NCBI RefSeq assembly: GCF_003478035.1
Contig: NZ_QUEP01000003.1
Coordinates: 62,001 to 126,000, forward strand
Direction: 5' to 3'
DNA length: 64,000 nt
From: Clostridium sp. OF03-18AA
Lineage (GTDB): Bacteria > Bacillota > Clostridia > Lachnospirales > Lachnospiraceae
Shown here one piece after another: positions 9,424-18,864 of the stretch (position 1 is its first letter; each line of letters begins with the position of its first letter). The notes beneath the pieces were generated by a model. It was not told where the DNA came from. It saw only the letters and a program-made list of their open reading frames with translations, and made no database searches. The translations under genes were made by a program, and so were the position numbers.

Positions 9424-9452
9424 ATTATATTCTATTCGAAAAAGTTTTTCAA
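9424..9452 (-). promoter_or_regulatory. tuf sigma-A promoter
   Basis: Read on the minus strand: TTGAAA, 17-base spacer, TATAAT. It lies in the fusA-tuf gap and would allow extra EF-Tu transcription independent of the upstream genes. Confidence 0.75.
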
Positions 9453-9484
9453 GCCTATTCTTGCTATATGCAAGAGGAAACCGG

Positions 9485-9506
9485 AAATAATCCTGTGGGA
9501 TTATTT
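9485..9506 (-). promoter_or_regulatory. Hairpin overlapping the fusA stop codon
   Basis: AAATAATCC-TGTG-GGATTATTT is a perfect 9-base stem that includes the fusA stop. There is no long T-run, so it may be a partial terminator or an RNA-stability element between fusA and tuf. Confidence 0.5.
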
Positions 9507-11627
9507 CGCAGCGCCCTTTCTCTCAGCGATGATCTTCTCCTGAACGCTCTTCGGTACCTGCTCGTACTTCTCGAAGAACATGGAGTAGTTACCACGACCC
9601 TGTGTTCTGGAACGAAGGTCTGTGGAGTAGCCAAACATCTCAGCAAGCGGAACATATGCCTTAACCATCTTGCCGCCGCCGATATCTTCCATACCCTCGA
9701 TACGTCCACGACGTGCGTTAACGTCACCGATAACGTCGCCCATGTACTCCTCAGGCATTGTAACCTCAACCTTCATGATCGGCTCAAGAAGTACCGGGTT
9801 GCCTTTCGCCATAGCATCCTTGAATGCCATGGATCCGGCAATGTGGAATGCCATCTCGGAAGAGTCGACCTCGTGGTAAGATCCGTCGTATACATCTGCA
9901 GCTACGCCGAGTACCGGGAATCCGCCAAGGATACCAGCCTTTGTAGCCTCCTCGATACCTTCGCCGACAGCCGGGATGTATTCCTTCGGAATAGCACCGC
10001 CGACAACGGAAGAAGTGAACTTGAATGTCTCTTCGCCGTTCGGATCCATCGGTGTGAAGTGTACTTTACAGTGACCGTACTGACCACGACCACCGGACTG
10101 CTTCGCGTACTTGCTGTCTACATCAACAGCCTTAGTCATTGTCTCCTTGTAAGCTACCTGCGGAGCACCAACGTTTGCCTCTACCTTGAATTCACGAAGG
10201 AGACGGTCAACGATGATCTCGAGGTGAAGCTCACCCATACCGGAGATGATTGTCTGGCCTGTTTCTGTATCTGTATGAACACGGAATGTCGGATCCTCTT
10301 CAGCAAGCTTTGCAAGAGCCTCGCCCATCTTATCCTGTCCGGCTTTTGTCTTCGGCTCGATTGCGATATCGATAACCGGCTCTGGGAATACCATGGACTC
10401 AAGGATTACCGGATGCTGCTCATCACAGATTGTATCACCAGTCGTTGTGGACTTGAAGCCAACAGCTGCTGCGATATCACCGGAGTAAACCTTGTCAAGC
10501 TCGTGTCTCTTGTTTGCATGCATCTGAAGAATACGGCCAACACGCTCTTTTTTGTCTTTTGTTGCATTTAATACGTAGGAACCGGAATTCATTGTACCGG
10601 AGTAAACACGGAAGAATGCAAGTTTACCTACGAACGGGTCTGTCATGATCTTGAATGCAAGTGCGGAGAACGGCTCATCATCGGAAGAATGACGAACAAC
10701 CTCGTTGCCCTCAAGGTCAACACCTTTGATCGGCGGGATGTCAAGCGGAGACGGCATGTACTCGATGATCGCATCAAGGAGTTTCTGTACGCCCTTGTTT
10801 CTGTATGCTGTACCGCAGCATACCGGAACTGCATCACACTCACATGTAGCTTTACGAAGAACCTTCTTCATCTCGTCAACGGTCGGCTCTTCACCCTCAA
10901 GGTACTGCATCATGAGGTCATCATCAAGCTCGCAGATCTTCTCAACGAGCTCGCTGTGGTAAAGCTCTGCATCATCCTTCATATCTTCCGGAATGTCTGT
11001 TACGGAGATATCATCACCCTTTTCATCGTTGTAGATGTAAGCCTGCATTTCGAAGAGGTCGATGATTCCCTTGAACTCGTCTTCCTTACCGATCGGGAGC
11101 TGAATGCAGATTGCATTCTTGCCAAGTCTGTTGCGGATCTGATCTACACAAGCGTAGAAGTTTGCACCAAGGATATCCATCTTGTTGACGAATGCCATTC
11201 TCGGTACATTGTAGGTATCAGCCTGACGCCATACATTCTCAGACTGCGGCTCTACACCACCCTTTGCACAGAAAACGCCGACAGCGCCATCAAGTACACG
11301 GAGGGAACGCTCAACCTCAACAGTGAAGTCTACGTGGCCTGGTGTATCGATGATGTTGATACGGTGCTCAAGTGCGCCAGCCTTCGGCTTTGTCTTTTCC
11401 TGGAGTGTCCAGTGACAAGTCGTAGCTGCGGATGTGATTGTGATACCTCTCTCCTGCTCCTGCTCCATCCAGTCCATGGTAGCTGTACCTTCGTGAGTAT
11501 CACCGATCTTATAGTTAATACCAGTATAATAAAGGATACGCTCTGTCGTTGTTGTCTTACCAGCATCGATATGAGCCATGATTCCGATATTTCTGGTTCT
11601 CTCTAACGGATATTCTCTTCCAGCCAA
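9501..11627 (-). CDS. fusA: Elongation factor G
   Basis: A 708-residue EF-G, the GTPase that drives ribosomal translocation and, with ribosome recycling factor, subunit splitting. The N-terminus carries the P-loop [15 protein letters not shown], then DTPGHVDF and NKMD. The downstream domains are complete, including [10 protein letters not shown] in domain III and the [13 protein letters not shown] region of domain IV/V. The length fits the family. It begins 15 bases after rpsG, with an AGGAGG site in the gap, and is clearly translated as part of the str operon. Confidence 0.99.
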   Translation of the reverse strand: MAGREYPLERTRNIGIMAHIDAGKTTTTERILYYTGINYKIGDTHEGTATMDWMEQEQERGITITSAATTCHWTLQEKTKPKAGALEHRINIIDTPGHVDFTVEVERSLRVLDGAVGVFCAKGGVEPQSENVWRQADTYNVPRMAFVNKMDILGANFYACVDQIRNRLGKNAICIQLPIGKEDEFKGIIDLFEMQAYIYNDEKGDDISVTDIPEDMKDDAELYHSELVEKICELDDDLMMQYLEGEEPTVDEMKKVLRKATCECDAVPVCCGTAYRNKGVQKLLDAIIEYMPSPLDIPPIKGVDLEGNEVVRHSSDDEPFSALAFKIMTDPFVGKLAFFRVYSGTMNSGSYVLNATKDKKERVGRILQMHANKRHELDKVYSGDIAAAVGFKSTTTGDTICDEQHPVILESMVFPEPVIDIAIEPKTKAGQDKMGEALAKLAEEDPTFRVHTDTETGQTIISGMGELHLEIIVDRLLREFKVEANVGAPQVAYKETMTKAVDVDSKYAKQSGGRGQYGHCKVHFTPMDPNGEETFKFTSSVVGGAIPKEYIPAVGEGIEEATKAGILGGFPVLGVAADVYDGSYHEVDSSEMAFHIAGSMAFKDAMAKGNPVLLEPIMKVEVTMPEEYMGDVIGDVNARRGRIEGMEDIGGGKMVKAYVPLAEMFGYSTDLRSRTQGRGNYSMFFEKYEQVPKSVQEKIIAERKGAAK

Positions 11628-11642
11628 GGATTTTTCCTCCTA

Positions 11643-12113
11643 TTAGAATCTGTAGTGAGCAAATGCCTTGTTAGCCTCAGCCATCTTATGCATTTCCTCT
11701 TTCTTCTTTACAGATGCGCCTGTGTTGTTAGCTGCATCCATAATCTCGTTTGCAAGTCTCTCTACCTGGGTCTTCTCGCTTCTCTTACGGGAATAGAGAG
11801 TGATCCAGCGAAGGCCTAATGCCTGTCTTCTCTCCGGCTTAACCTCGATCGGTACCTGGTATGTTGCACCACCGATACGTTTTGCCTTAACTTCGAGAAC
11901 CGGCATGATGTTGTTCATAGCCTCTTCGAATACTTCTACAGCGTCCTTACCGGTCTTCTCAGCGACCTCTTCGAAAGCGCCATAAACAATCTTCTGAGCA
12001 ACGCCCCTCTTACCATCAAGCATGATGTTGTTGATCAGCTTGGTTACAACTTTGTTGCTGTAAAGCGGGTCTGCTAATACGTCTCTTTTCTGAGTATGTC
12101 CTTTACGTGGCAC
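11643..12113 (-). CDS. rpsG: 30S ribosomal protein S7
   Basis: A 156-residue S7, which nucleates assembly of the 30S head and contacts the tRNA exit site. The start is the GTG at 12113 ([13 protein letters not shown]), supported by AAGGAGGG seven bases upstream and by the usual 156-residue length; an in-frame ATG 15 codons earlier gives an atypical extension. The conserved blocks [23 protein letters not shown] and [10 protein letters not shown] are present. It lies between rpsL and fusA as in most bacteria, but with a longer than usual rpsL-rpsG gap. Confidence 0.98.
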   Translation of the reverse strand: MPRKGHTQKRDVLADPLYSNKVVTKLINNIMLDGKRGVAQKIVYGAFEEVAEKTGKDAVEVFEEAMNNIMPVLEVKAKRIGGATYQVPIEVKPERRQALGLRWITLYSRKRSEKTQVERLANEIMDAANNTGASVKKKEEMHKMAEANKAFAHYRF

Positions 12114-12337
12114 GTTACTTCCCTCCTTAATTATAAAAATTATATCATCGGTACTCACATGTTTCCATAAAATGTGTTCGCGCGCGGTTTTCTATCTATT
12201 TCCTGCAACCACAGGTCAAATACCACCGGCACTAATATGCGTTATCTGCATTCACTTTATTCCTGTTAGTGATCCCTCTTGCGGTTGTTCAAGCTATTGA
12301 CCGTTCTGCTTGAGACGGAATACCTGAACTCCGCTGC

Positions 12338-12373
12338 GCTACATTTGAGTAGCAGTTATTACTTTGTAATAAC
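12338..12373 (-). promoter_or_regulatory. Tandem hairpins after rpsL
   Basis: Two adjacent perfect stems directly follow the rpsL stop: GTTATTAC/GTAATAAC (12355-12373) and GCTAC/GTAGC (12338-12353). Neither has a T-run. They lie in an unusually long (261-base) rpsL-rpsG spacer and could moderate read-through or bind a ribosomal protein. Function is inferred only. Confidence 0.4.
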
Positions 12374-12374
12374 C

Positions 12375-12794
12375 TTATTTTTTATCTTTCGGTCTCTTTG
12401 CGCCGTACTTGGAGCGAGCCTGTCTTCTGTTGGCAACGCCTGCAGTATCAAGAGTACCTCTGATGATGTGGTATCTGGTACCCGGAAGGTCCTTAACACG
12501 ACCACCACGGATCAGAACAACGGAGTGCTCCTGAAGGTTATGTCCCTCACCCGGGATATAGCTTGTTACTTCAATACCGTTGGAAAGACGTACTCTGGCA
12601 ATCTTTCTAAGAGCGGAGTTCGGCTTCTTAGGAGTTGCAGTCTTAACAGCTGTGCATACACCTCTCTTCTGCGGAGCAGATGTATCTGTGGCTTTCTTAT
12701 GAAGGGAATTGTATCCTTTCTGGAGTGCCGGAGCTGTAGATTTCTTTACAGCAGTCTCTCTACCTTTTCTTACTAACTGGTTAAATGTTGGCAT
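12375..12794 (-). CDS. rpsL: 30S ribosomal protein S12
   Basis: A 139-residue S12, the decoding-centre protein whose KPNSALRK and [19 protein letters not shown] loops (both present) are the classical streptomycin-resistance regions. The lysine in [11 protein letters not shown] is the wild-type residue type. The start is at 12794 ([13 protein letters not shown]) because AGGAGG lies just upstream; a 40-codon in-frame extension overlaps the promoter and is not coding. It is the first gene of the rpsL-rpsG-fusA-tuf operon. Confidence 0.99.
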   Translation of the reverse strand: MPTFNQLVRKGRETAVKKSTAPALQKGYNSLHKKATDTSAPQKRGVCTAVKTATPKKPNSALRKIARVRLSNGIEVTSYIPGEGHNLQEHSVVLIRGGRVKDLPGTRYHIIRGTLDTAGVANRRQARSKYGAKRPKDKK

Positions 12795-12885
12795 TCTTTT
12801 CACCTCCTGTGATATTGACTGTTGGTTGCTGCTTTCAGCCTTTATGCGCACAAAAAAACGGGACGTACCCGATGCACGCCCCATT

Positions 12886-12914
12886 ATTATATACAGAGAT
12901 TTTCCGCATGTCAA
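12886..12914 (-). promoter_or_regulatory. rpsL (str operon) promoter
   Basis: On the minus strand: TTGACA, 17-base spacer, TATAAT. This is a consensus sigma-A promoter about 90 bases upstream of the rpsL start. Confidence 0.88.
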
Positions 12915-13171
12915 GGTGAAACCTTAAATTTTCTTTGAAAATACGGCATTTTCCGACCATGACACGCCTGGATGAGTTGTCTCATTTTTAACCTTTGTGA
13001 TTTTTGCTGTTTTTGTCTGTTTTCCAAGCGGATTTTCCATCATTTTTATCTCTCGGGATCATCCGTTTCCTGCCCCATTCCACAGCCGCACATCCCGGGC
13101 ATGCGCCTGTGTTGTCAGGTACCGCATCCATGGTCCAGTACCATGCTGCCGTTCACAGTATTTTCTTACTA

Positions 13172-13582
13172 TTATTTTTCTCCCAGGCAGAACATGTCCA
13201 CCGTCACATCTGCAAGGAGATTTCCTTTCTCATCTGTCACCTCACTCCGCACGATCGTGATCGTACGGCCACGGCGGACCAGGATCCCCTTCGCATGGAC
13301 AGTCCCCTCCGATACGTTCCGGATAAAATTCACATGTGCGCTCTGAGTCACATACTTCTTTCCATCTGCTCTCGCCGTCAGTCCCGTGACCACATCTGCG
13401 AGTGCGTAGAGCATTCCGCCATGTACCATTCCCATCAGGTTTGTGACGCCATGTGTGATCTTCATGCTGATCTCGCTGCACTCCGGTGAGATCTTTTCGA
13501 TCTTCATATTCGTATATTCCATAAAGGGATTATTTTTTACATATTCGTCCGGATCGATCCCGTACTGTATCTTTTCACTCAT
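13172..13582 (-). CDS. PaaI-family hotdog thioesterase
   Basis: A 136-residue hotdog-fold protein of the PaaI/YdiI acyl-CoA thioesterase family. The characteristic segment is GMVHGGMLYALADVVTGL, where HGG and the following acidic residue shape the active site. The C-terminal strand pattern (GTVHAKGILVRRGRTITIV) is also typical. Such enzymes hydrolyse small acyl- or aryl-CoA esters in the cytoplasm; the substrate is unknown. The start at 13582 (MSEKIQYG) is chosen because AGGAGG lies six bases upstream. A second, diverged paralogue is encoded at 41816-42238. Confidence 0.85.
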   Translation of the reverse strand: MSEKIQYGIDPDEYVKNNPFMEYTNMKIEKISPECSEISMKITHGVTNLMGMVHGGMLYALADVVTGLTARADGKKYVTQSAHVNFIRNVSEGTVHAKGILVRRGRTITIVRSEVTDEKGNLLADVTVDMFCLGEK

Positions 13583-13700
13583 TTCTGCCTCCTGAAATTC
13601 TGTCATAACGTGCTGCGCAGTTTTCTGCTGTCATGAAACACGCATGTTCACCTGCTGTCTCCGACTGCATTTTATCATATGTAGTTCTTCCATGCAAGAA

Positions 13701-13736
13701 CCGGAGAAGAGATCCGGCTGTAGATCTCCTCTCCGG
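13701..13736 (-). terminator. Terminator after collagen-like gene
   Basis: Arms CCGGAGAAGAGATC / GATCTCCTCTCCGG (one mismatch) followed on the minus strand by GTTCTT. It lies just below the collagen-like gene stop. Confidence 0.65.
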
Positions 13737-13742
13737 GCATTC

Positions 13743-14615
13743 TCAATCATCGACTGCCAGAAGACCTGCAGTCCGAAGGCTTGCCATCAGGGCATTCAGC
13801 TGAGCTACCACATCTTCCGTGCTCGTCGCGTCCGCGACCGGAGCTGCCGCTGTCACGGTTCCTGCCGGGCCTGTTGGACCAGTTGCTCCCGTTGGGCCTG
13901 CCGGGCCGGTTGCTCCAGTCGGTCCTGTCGGGCCTACCGCTCCGGTTGCCCCTGTTGGACCGGTCGCTCCCGCCGGACCCTGCGCTCCTGTCGCTCCAGC
14001 CGGACCCGCCGGGCCTACTGCTCCGGTTGCTCCTGTTGCTCCCACCGGGCCCTGCGCTCCTGCCTCTCCGGCCGGGCCTGTCGGACCCGTCGCTCCCGCC
14101 GGCCCCTGCGCTCCTGTCGCTCCAGCCGGACCTGCCGGACCTGCTGCTCCGGTTGCTCCTGTTGGACCCTGCGCTCCTGTCGCTCCAGCCGGACCTGCTG
14201 CTCCGGTTGCTCCTGTTGGACCCTGCGCTCCTGCCTCTCCAGCTGGGCCTGCCGGGCCTACTGCTCCGGTTGCTCCGGTTGGACCAGTCACTCCTACCGG
14301 ACCTTGCGCTCCTGTCGCTCCCACCGGGCCCTGCGCCCCTGTCGGACCAATCGGCCCCTGCGCACCGTCATATCCAGGAAATCCCTGCGGACCGGTCGGT
14401 CCCTGTGGCCCTATCGGCCCCATCGGCCCTGCTGGTCCCATTGGCCCCGGGCATCCCTGCGGACCTCTCGGCCCCATCGGACCTCTGCAGCAGCAGTTTC
14501 CACCCGGCCGTCCGCAGTTTCCGCCGCATCCCGCGCCCTGGCATCCATTTTCACAGCGATTTCGCTCCCCTATACAGCCGGCATCACGATAAGGATCATA
14601 ATCCATATTTCTCAT
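13743..14615 (-). CDS. Collagen-like Gly-X-Y repeat surface protein
   Basis: A 290-residue protein. It has a Cys/Gly/Arg-rich N-terminus (residues 1-43, with several cysteines ending in GGNCCCRG), about 67 Gly-X-Y triplets dominated by [12 protein letters not shown] and GAQGP (about residues 44-245), and a short C-terminal cap containing [14 protein letters not shown]. The triplets predict a collagen-type triple helix. In Firmicutes such proteins are usually found on spore exosporia or cell surfaces (BclA type). No signal peptide or LPXTG anchor is seen, so spore-coat or cysteine-linked attachment is more likely than sortase anchoring; this is inference. The repeat DNA leaves the opposite strand open in all frames. 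An AAGGAG ribosome site supports the start. Confidence 0.88.
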   Translation of the reverse strand: MRNMDYDPYRDAGCIGERNRCENGCQGAGCGGNCGRPGGNCCCRGPMGPRGPQGCPGPMGPAGPMGPIGPQGPTGPQGFPGYDGAQGPIGPTGAQGPVGATGAQGPVGVTGPTGATGAVGPAGPAGEAGAQGPTGATGAAGPAGATGAQGPTGATGAAGPAGPAGATGAQGPAGATGPTGPAGEAGAQGPVGATGATGAVGPAGPAGATGAQGPAGATGPTGATGAVGPTGPTGATGPAGPTGATGPTGPAGTVTAAAPVADATSTEDVVAQLNALMASLRTAGLLAVDD

Positions 14616-14753
14616 ATCTGAATCTCCTTCTCCTTATTTTTCACGAATATTCCGTAACCGGATATCCGTTTACTATACTTTATGCTGCCCGTCCATATTC
14701 GTTCCTGCTCTCTTTATCGCTCCATCCGCGGCCTTGATCCTGCCGCAGCATTT

Positions 14754-15845
14754 TTATTTTCTCATTCCGATCCGTGCAAAATATTCCCGGTTCTTTCTGC
14801 ACGCTTCCGTTCCCGGATGGCATCGTTCCGCCAGCTCGTTATACCAGCACGCTTTTTTTCTCTCTCCCATCCGGTCAAGGCATACGCAAAGCTGGAGATA
14901 CGGAATATACCCGCGGTATTCCGGCATGATAAATCCTTCCTCCCCGGCCAATCTTCCCGTTTTCAGTGCCTGGCGGTACCAGAATTCCGCATCCGCATAC
15001 CGCTTTCCGGAAAAGAACCACCATCCAAGATCACAGCAGAGTTCCGGTCCCGGAATTCCTTCCCGCAGACCCATGAGCAGAAAAAAAAGTGCCTCATCCC
15101 GCTTTCCCAGCTGATACATGCAAAATGCCCCGTGCCTGCACGCATCTATCCGGTCGATGTGCCAGCCGTCAGACCTTTCCAGATAAGTCAAAAACACACC
15201 GGCCGCCTCTTTATATCGTTTATGGTAATACAGTTCCTTTCCATAGTAATAGTGTTCACGCGCAGTCAGGCCCGCGATTTTTCCCTTCTCCCGTATCATC
15301 TTTTCAAAGATCCTGAGATTGCGGTCTGGATCTCCCGTCCCGATCTTCCGATGTTCGATCAGAATATCTTCCCGCACTGTCTTTCCAAACGGTTCGATCA
15401 CCTCATGGATCCGCCCTTTCCATACCGCTCTTTCGCATCTTCTCAGAAGACGTTCCCGATAAAAGAAAAATGACGGACTTCCGCTTCCGTCATATCCAAC
15501 CGCATATTTCATCATCACCACGTCCGGTTTCTCCTGATCCAGACGCATTTTTAGTTTCATCAGTTTCTTTTGCTCTTCTTCCGTGATCACATCATCCGCA
15601 TCCAGCCAGAAAAGATAGTCTCCCGTTCCTTTCTGAAACGCAAAATTCCTCGCCGCCGCAAAATCATCGATCCAGGGAAAATCATAGATCTGATCCGTAA
15701 ACAATGACGCGATTTCCTTTGTTTTGTCGTTTGAACCGGTATCGACAATGATGATCTCATCCGCAAAATCTTTCACACAGGAAAGGCATCTTCCAAGGAC
15801 CTGTTCTTCATTGCGGACGATCATGCATAAACTGACCGAAGCCAT
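14754..15845 (-). CDS. Family 2 glycosyltransferase with TPR-like C-terminus
   Basis: A 363-residue cytosolic protein. Residues about 3-100 are a GT-A family 2 domain: SLCMIVRNEEQVLGRCL, IIIVDTGSNDKT, and the nucleotide-sugar/metal motif FWLDADD. The second half has tetratricopeptide-like helices (for example YADAEFWYRQAL), a common architecture for glycosyltransferases modifying surface proteins or polysaccharides in Clostridia. The start at 15845 is preferred because GAGGGA precedes it and the GT domain begins at once; an in-frame upstream ATG adds 22 residues. Its neighbour is the collagen-like protein gene, so glycosylation of that protein is a reasonable but untested idea. Confidence 0.8.
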   Translation of the reverse strand: MASVSLCMIVRNEEQVLGRCLSCVKDFADEIIIVDTGSNDKTKEIASLFTDQIYDFPWIDDFAAARNFAFQKGTGDYLFWLDADDVITEEEQKKLMKLKMRLDQEKPDVVMMKYAVGYDGSGSPSFFFYRERLLRRCERAVWKGRIHEVIEPFGKTVREDILIEHRKIGTGDPDRNLRIFEKMIREKGKIAGLTAREHYYYGKELYYHKRYKEAAGVFLTYLERSDGWHIDRIDACRHGAFCMYQLGKRDEALFFLLMGLREGIPGPELCCDLGWWFFSGKRYADAEFWYRQALKTGRLAGEEGFIMPEYRGYIPYLQLCVCLDRMGERKKACWYNELAERCHPGTEACRKNREYFARIGMRK

Positions 15846-16001
15846 ACATTCCCTCTGTTGTCCCTTTTTATCAATATATGAGATCCTGTAAAATCTGTCC
15901 GAATATTTCATATTTTATACCGGCAGCTCTCTTAAAGTTCTCTCATGTTGTGTGAATCCATTGTGTGAATCCATCTGCCCCCGGCGCACCGTATATAAAC
16001 A

Positions 16002-16039
16002 GGCGCTGCCTGGATCCATAAGGATTCAAAGGCAGCGCC
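16002..16039 (-). terminator. Terminator after exported cell-wall-binding gene
   Basis: Arms GGCGCTGCCT / AGGCAGCGCC with an inner ATCC/GGAT pair; on the minus strand it is followed by TGTTTATATA. A 13-base direct duplication TTGTGTGAATCCA lies nearby at about 15948-15973. Confidence 0.65.
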
Positions 16040-16142
16040 CGTTTTCTCCGGCATTATTTCCGGCATTCACTCTTCATTTGTATTTATTGCAGGTTTGTCC
16101 CGTCTGCCGTCTATCCGCAGAGCCCAGCCTGATGTACCGTTT

Positions 16143-17198
16143 TTACTCCTGCTCCTCACCTGTCAGATCCAGAAGATTCAGCTCCTCAAATCCGTCTGTG
16201 GACGGGAGTTCAAAGAGAACTTCCTTACCCGGATTCTTGCAGTCCATGTTCATGTCGATCTTGTAGTTCATCACATCGACCTCAGATGTCTCCATATCTG
16301 TAATGTTCATTGTAACATCCATGAAGATCTTCATGTTCTCGTAGTAGCCATCTTTGTTGATCGTCATCTCGCCGTTTGCCTCGTTGACCTTCATGTCCAT
16401 GCCAACACCGAGAGTCGCATATGTCTCTGCTGTCGCACCGGTGATCGCCTGGATCACTTCATTGATCTTATCTTCGTTGATGTTGTAGGCAAGTTTCTTT
16501 GTATCGCCGTTCTGATACATTCTTAGACCTTTGATCACATCTGTACCCAGGTTCATATCGAGCTGGGTCGCCTGCTTTGCAGCATCTTCCAAAGACATCG
16601 GCTGCTTATATTTAATTCCCATCATGTCCACATACATGTTGCCGCCCGTATAGAACATCTCGATCGGCACCTCTGTTCCCAGTGTATTGGATGTTCCGTC
16701 GCAGAGGAATTCGATGTTTCCGTCTTCCGTCTCCCTCATCTTGATGTTCATGTCCATAGTCATATCCAGAGTTTCATCAAGATAAGATGTTGTAATCCGG
16801 TAGTTCACATCGATATTTTCGCTCTTGAGCGTTTCATTTAACTGCTGCGCTTCCTCGTAAACTTCCATGGCCTCCGGATCATTCTCTTCCACATCAGTCG
16901 GAACCGACTTCACCTGGGTTACACTGTTTACGCTCCACGCGCCATTCTTGTCGATCTCATAACCGTCCGCACGACCGTAATCAGTCATCGCATATCCGGT
17001 ATTTCCGAAATAATAGCACTGTGCCCAGCCGTCATGATCACCATCCAGCCAGTACCAGCCGTTTCTACAGTAGGAACCGTCATCATTCTGGTATTTCCAG
17101 CCGTTCATGTCTTCCTGCCACTCACCCGCAAATGCAGGGAACGAGAGTGCCATTGCAAGCGGCATCGCAGCTGTCAGGACCATTTTCCACTTTTTCAT
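16143..17198 (-). CDS. Exported protein with cell-wall-binding repeats
   Basis: A 351-residue secreted protein. Residues 1-24 are a signal peptide (MKKWKMVLTAAMPLAMALS, cleavage after PAFA). Residues about 25-75 are choline-binding-type/cell-wall-binding repeats rich in aromatic residues and glycine (DMNGWKYQNDDGSYCRNGWY, then WAQCYYFG). The remaining about 250 residues form a beta-rich domain with alternating methionine and acidic residues (TMDMNIKMRETEDG) resembling lipoprotein-type domains of unknown function. It probably sits at the cell envelope; the ligand is unknown. The start is at MKKWK (17198), with AAGGAGG upstream; a 26-codon extension is not supported. Confidence 0.7.
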   Translation of the reverse strand: MKKWKMVLTAAMPLAMALSFPAFAGEWQEDMNGWKYQNDDGSYCRNGWYWLDGDHDGWAQCYYFGNTGYAMTDYGRADGYEIDKNGAWSVNSVTQVKSVPTDVEENDPEAMEVYEEAQQLNETLKSENIDVNYRITTSYLDETLDMTMDMNIKMRETEDGNIEFLCDGTSNTLGTEVPIEMFYTGGNMYVDMMGIKYKQPMSLEDAAKQATQLDMNLGTDVIKGLRMYQNGDTKKLAYNINEDKINEVIQAITGATAETYATLGVGMDMKVNEANGEMTINKDGYYENMKIFMDVTMNITDMETSEVDVMNYKIDMNMDCKNPGKEVLFELPSTDGFEELNLLDLTGEEQE

Positions 17199-17377
17199 AA
17201 GAGAGACCTCCTTGTTTTTACCGTCCGGACGCCTTTCCGGCGCAGGACCTTTTTCGCCTGTATCTTCAGGCAGCATCTATTGACAATATAACAGGTTCCG
17301 CTCTCTTCCGCAATTCATTTGTATGTCGGATTTATATTTTTTCCGTAATTCTTCAGGATTCTGTTATCATTTCTTTC

Positions 17378-18547
17378 CTATTCTGTATACGACTGCTCCG
17401 CCTGGATCACCGCATAATAGTTGCTCCACTTCTCTGTGATCAGCTTCGCGATCCCTTTCTTTACTTCCTCGTTTGTCTTTCCATATTGGAACGGAACGGC
17501 TGCGTCGAAGATCAGGTTCGTGTGGGTTGGTCCCTGCACCATCCGGAAATCGTGGATCGTGACACCCGGGAAATTTTCCCGGATCATCTCCACGACCTCT
17601 TTTTTCGTCTCGTTAATCTTCTCGTCATTGACAACGATCGGGTCCATATGGATCACAGCTTCACAGCCGAGTTTTCTCTTTAATTCTTTCTCGATCCTGT
17701 CGATCACATCGTGGATCTCAAAAATATCGCTGTCACCGGATACTTCCCCGTGCAGGGAGATCATGCGTCTTCCCGGGCCGTAGTCATGTACCACAAGATC
17801 GTGGATCCCAAGGATCTCCGGATGCGCGAGTACGATGGACTTGATCTCATCGACAAATTCTTTTGACGGTGCCTCTCCGAGGAGTGGATTTAAAGTATCC
17901 TTCGCAGCGCCATATCCCGCGTAGAGAACAAAGCATGCAACCAGACATCCGCACCATCCGTCCACGTTGACTCCCGTCGCATACGCGATCCCCATCGAGA
18001 CCAGGACTGCCGTTGTCGCGATGGAATCACTCATACTGTCCATCGCTGTCGCCTTCATCGTCTCCGACTGGATCTTCGTTCCCACGGAACGGTTATAGAA
18101 GAACATATATGCCTTCACGCAGATAGAGACAATGAGGATTCCGACCGCCAGAGTGCTTGTCTCGACCGGTTCCGGATGAAAGATCTTCCCGACCGATGTC
18201 TTTAAGAGCTCAAATCCCATCAGGATGATGATCATGGAAACGCCGAAGCCGGACACATACTCGATCCTACCGTGTCCGAACGGATGGTCCGCATCTGCCT
18301 TCATGCCGGAAAATTTGAACCCCACCAGGGAGATAAATGATGATCCTGCATCTGACAGGTTGTTAAACGCATCCGCCGTGATGGCGATCGATCCGCTGAT
18401 CACTCCCGCCAGGTACTTGCCGGCAAACAGGCAGACGTTGAGTGCGATCCCGACGATGCTGCAGAGCATTCCGTAGGCGCGGCGCACATTGCCGTCTCCG
18501 ACCTGATCTCTGTTTTTTATAAATAAGCTCGATAATATTGTAATCAT
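17378..18547 (-). CDS. Cation diffusion facilitator metal exporter
   Basis: A 389-residue CDF (cation efflux) transporter. Six membrane helices occupy residues about 15-215. The metal site motifs are ADAFNNLSDAGSS in helix II and the HPFGHGRIEYV loop. A cytoplasmic C-terminal domain (about 215-300) is followed by a further extension. CDF proteins exchange protons for Zn, Fe, Co, Cd or Mn; the motif set alone does not settle the metal. The start at 18547 is chosen because GGAG is eight bases upstream; an earlier in-frame ATG lies within a hairpin. It is separated from rpoC by a terminator and so is transcribed separately. Confidence 0.88.
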   Translation of the reverse strand: MITILSSLFIKNRDQVGDGNVRRAYGMLCSIVGIALNVCLFAGKYLAGVISGSIAITADAFNNLSDAGSSFISLVGFKFSGMKADADHPFGHGRIEYVSGFGVSMIIILMGFELLKTSVGKIFHPEPVETSTLAVGILIVSICVKAYMFFYNRSVGTKIQSETMKATAMDSMSDSIATTAVLVSMGIAYATGVNVDGWCGCLVACFVLYAGYGAAKDTLNPLLGEAPSKEFVDEIKSIVLAHPEILGIHDLVVHDYGPGRRMISLHGEVSGDSDIFEIHDVIDRIEKELKRKLGCEAVIHMDPIVVNDEKINETKKEVVEMIRENFPGVTIHDFRMVQGPTHTNLIFDAAVPFQYGKTNEEVKKGIAKLITEKWSNYYAVIQAEQSYTE

Positions 18548-18563
18548 ATAAAACACTCCAATC

Positions 18564-18586
18564 AGTCTGTACTTTGCATACAGACT
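18564..18586 (-). promoter_or_regulatory. Inverted repeat upstream of CDF gene
   Basis: Perfect AGTCTGTA / TACAGACT with a 7-base spacer just before the ribosome site. It could be a metal-repressor operator or a translation-control hairpin. No known metal riboswitch was recognised. Confidence 0.4.
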
Positions 18587-18699
18587 ATAAAACATAAGCC
18601 TGAAATTCAGGTCGAACCATCATAAGATCCGCAAATGAAAGAAATCCTTCCAGATATCCCCTGGTAAAAGTTGCCTGTCTCTAACCTTCCGTATACTCA

Positions 18700-18742
18700 A
18701 ACAGCGAGGAAAAACATGATCTCGCATGTTCTCCTCGCTGTT
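18700..18742 (-). terminator. Terminator of the rpoB-rpoC operon
   Basis: Arms AACAGCGAGGA / TCCTCGCTGTT with an inner AACAT/ATGTT pair, about 120 bases after the rpoC stop. The T-run is short (TGTTTGAG), so efficiency may be moderate. Confidence 0.6.
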
Positions 18743-18864
18743 CTTATATGCATCAGCCTATGGGAAAGTTCCTGTTTCCAGGAGCTTCCCCACAATATAA
18801 ACTTGTCTGTTCTGAAAACCTGCACGATCGCCTGTTTTCATAAAGCTTTACACATTATAATCGA

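Noticed and set aside
8258..11606. Long open frames on the plus strand opposite tuf and fusA (up to 367 codons)
   Set aside because: They mirror the strongly biased codon use of the translation-factor genes on the minus strand; no ribosome sites and no recognisable protein features.
13644..14737. Three long plus-strand frames opposite the collagen-like gene
   Set aside because: The Gly-X-Y repeat DNA lacks stop codons in every frame; the minus-strand frame has the ribosome site, caps and family pattern.
18548..18660. NiCo or manganese riboswitch before the CDF exporter gene
   Set aside because: Only a simple 8-base inverted repeat is visible; no match to the multi-stem consensus of those riboswitches.
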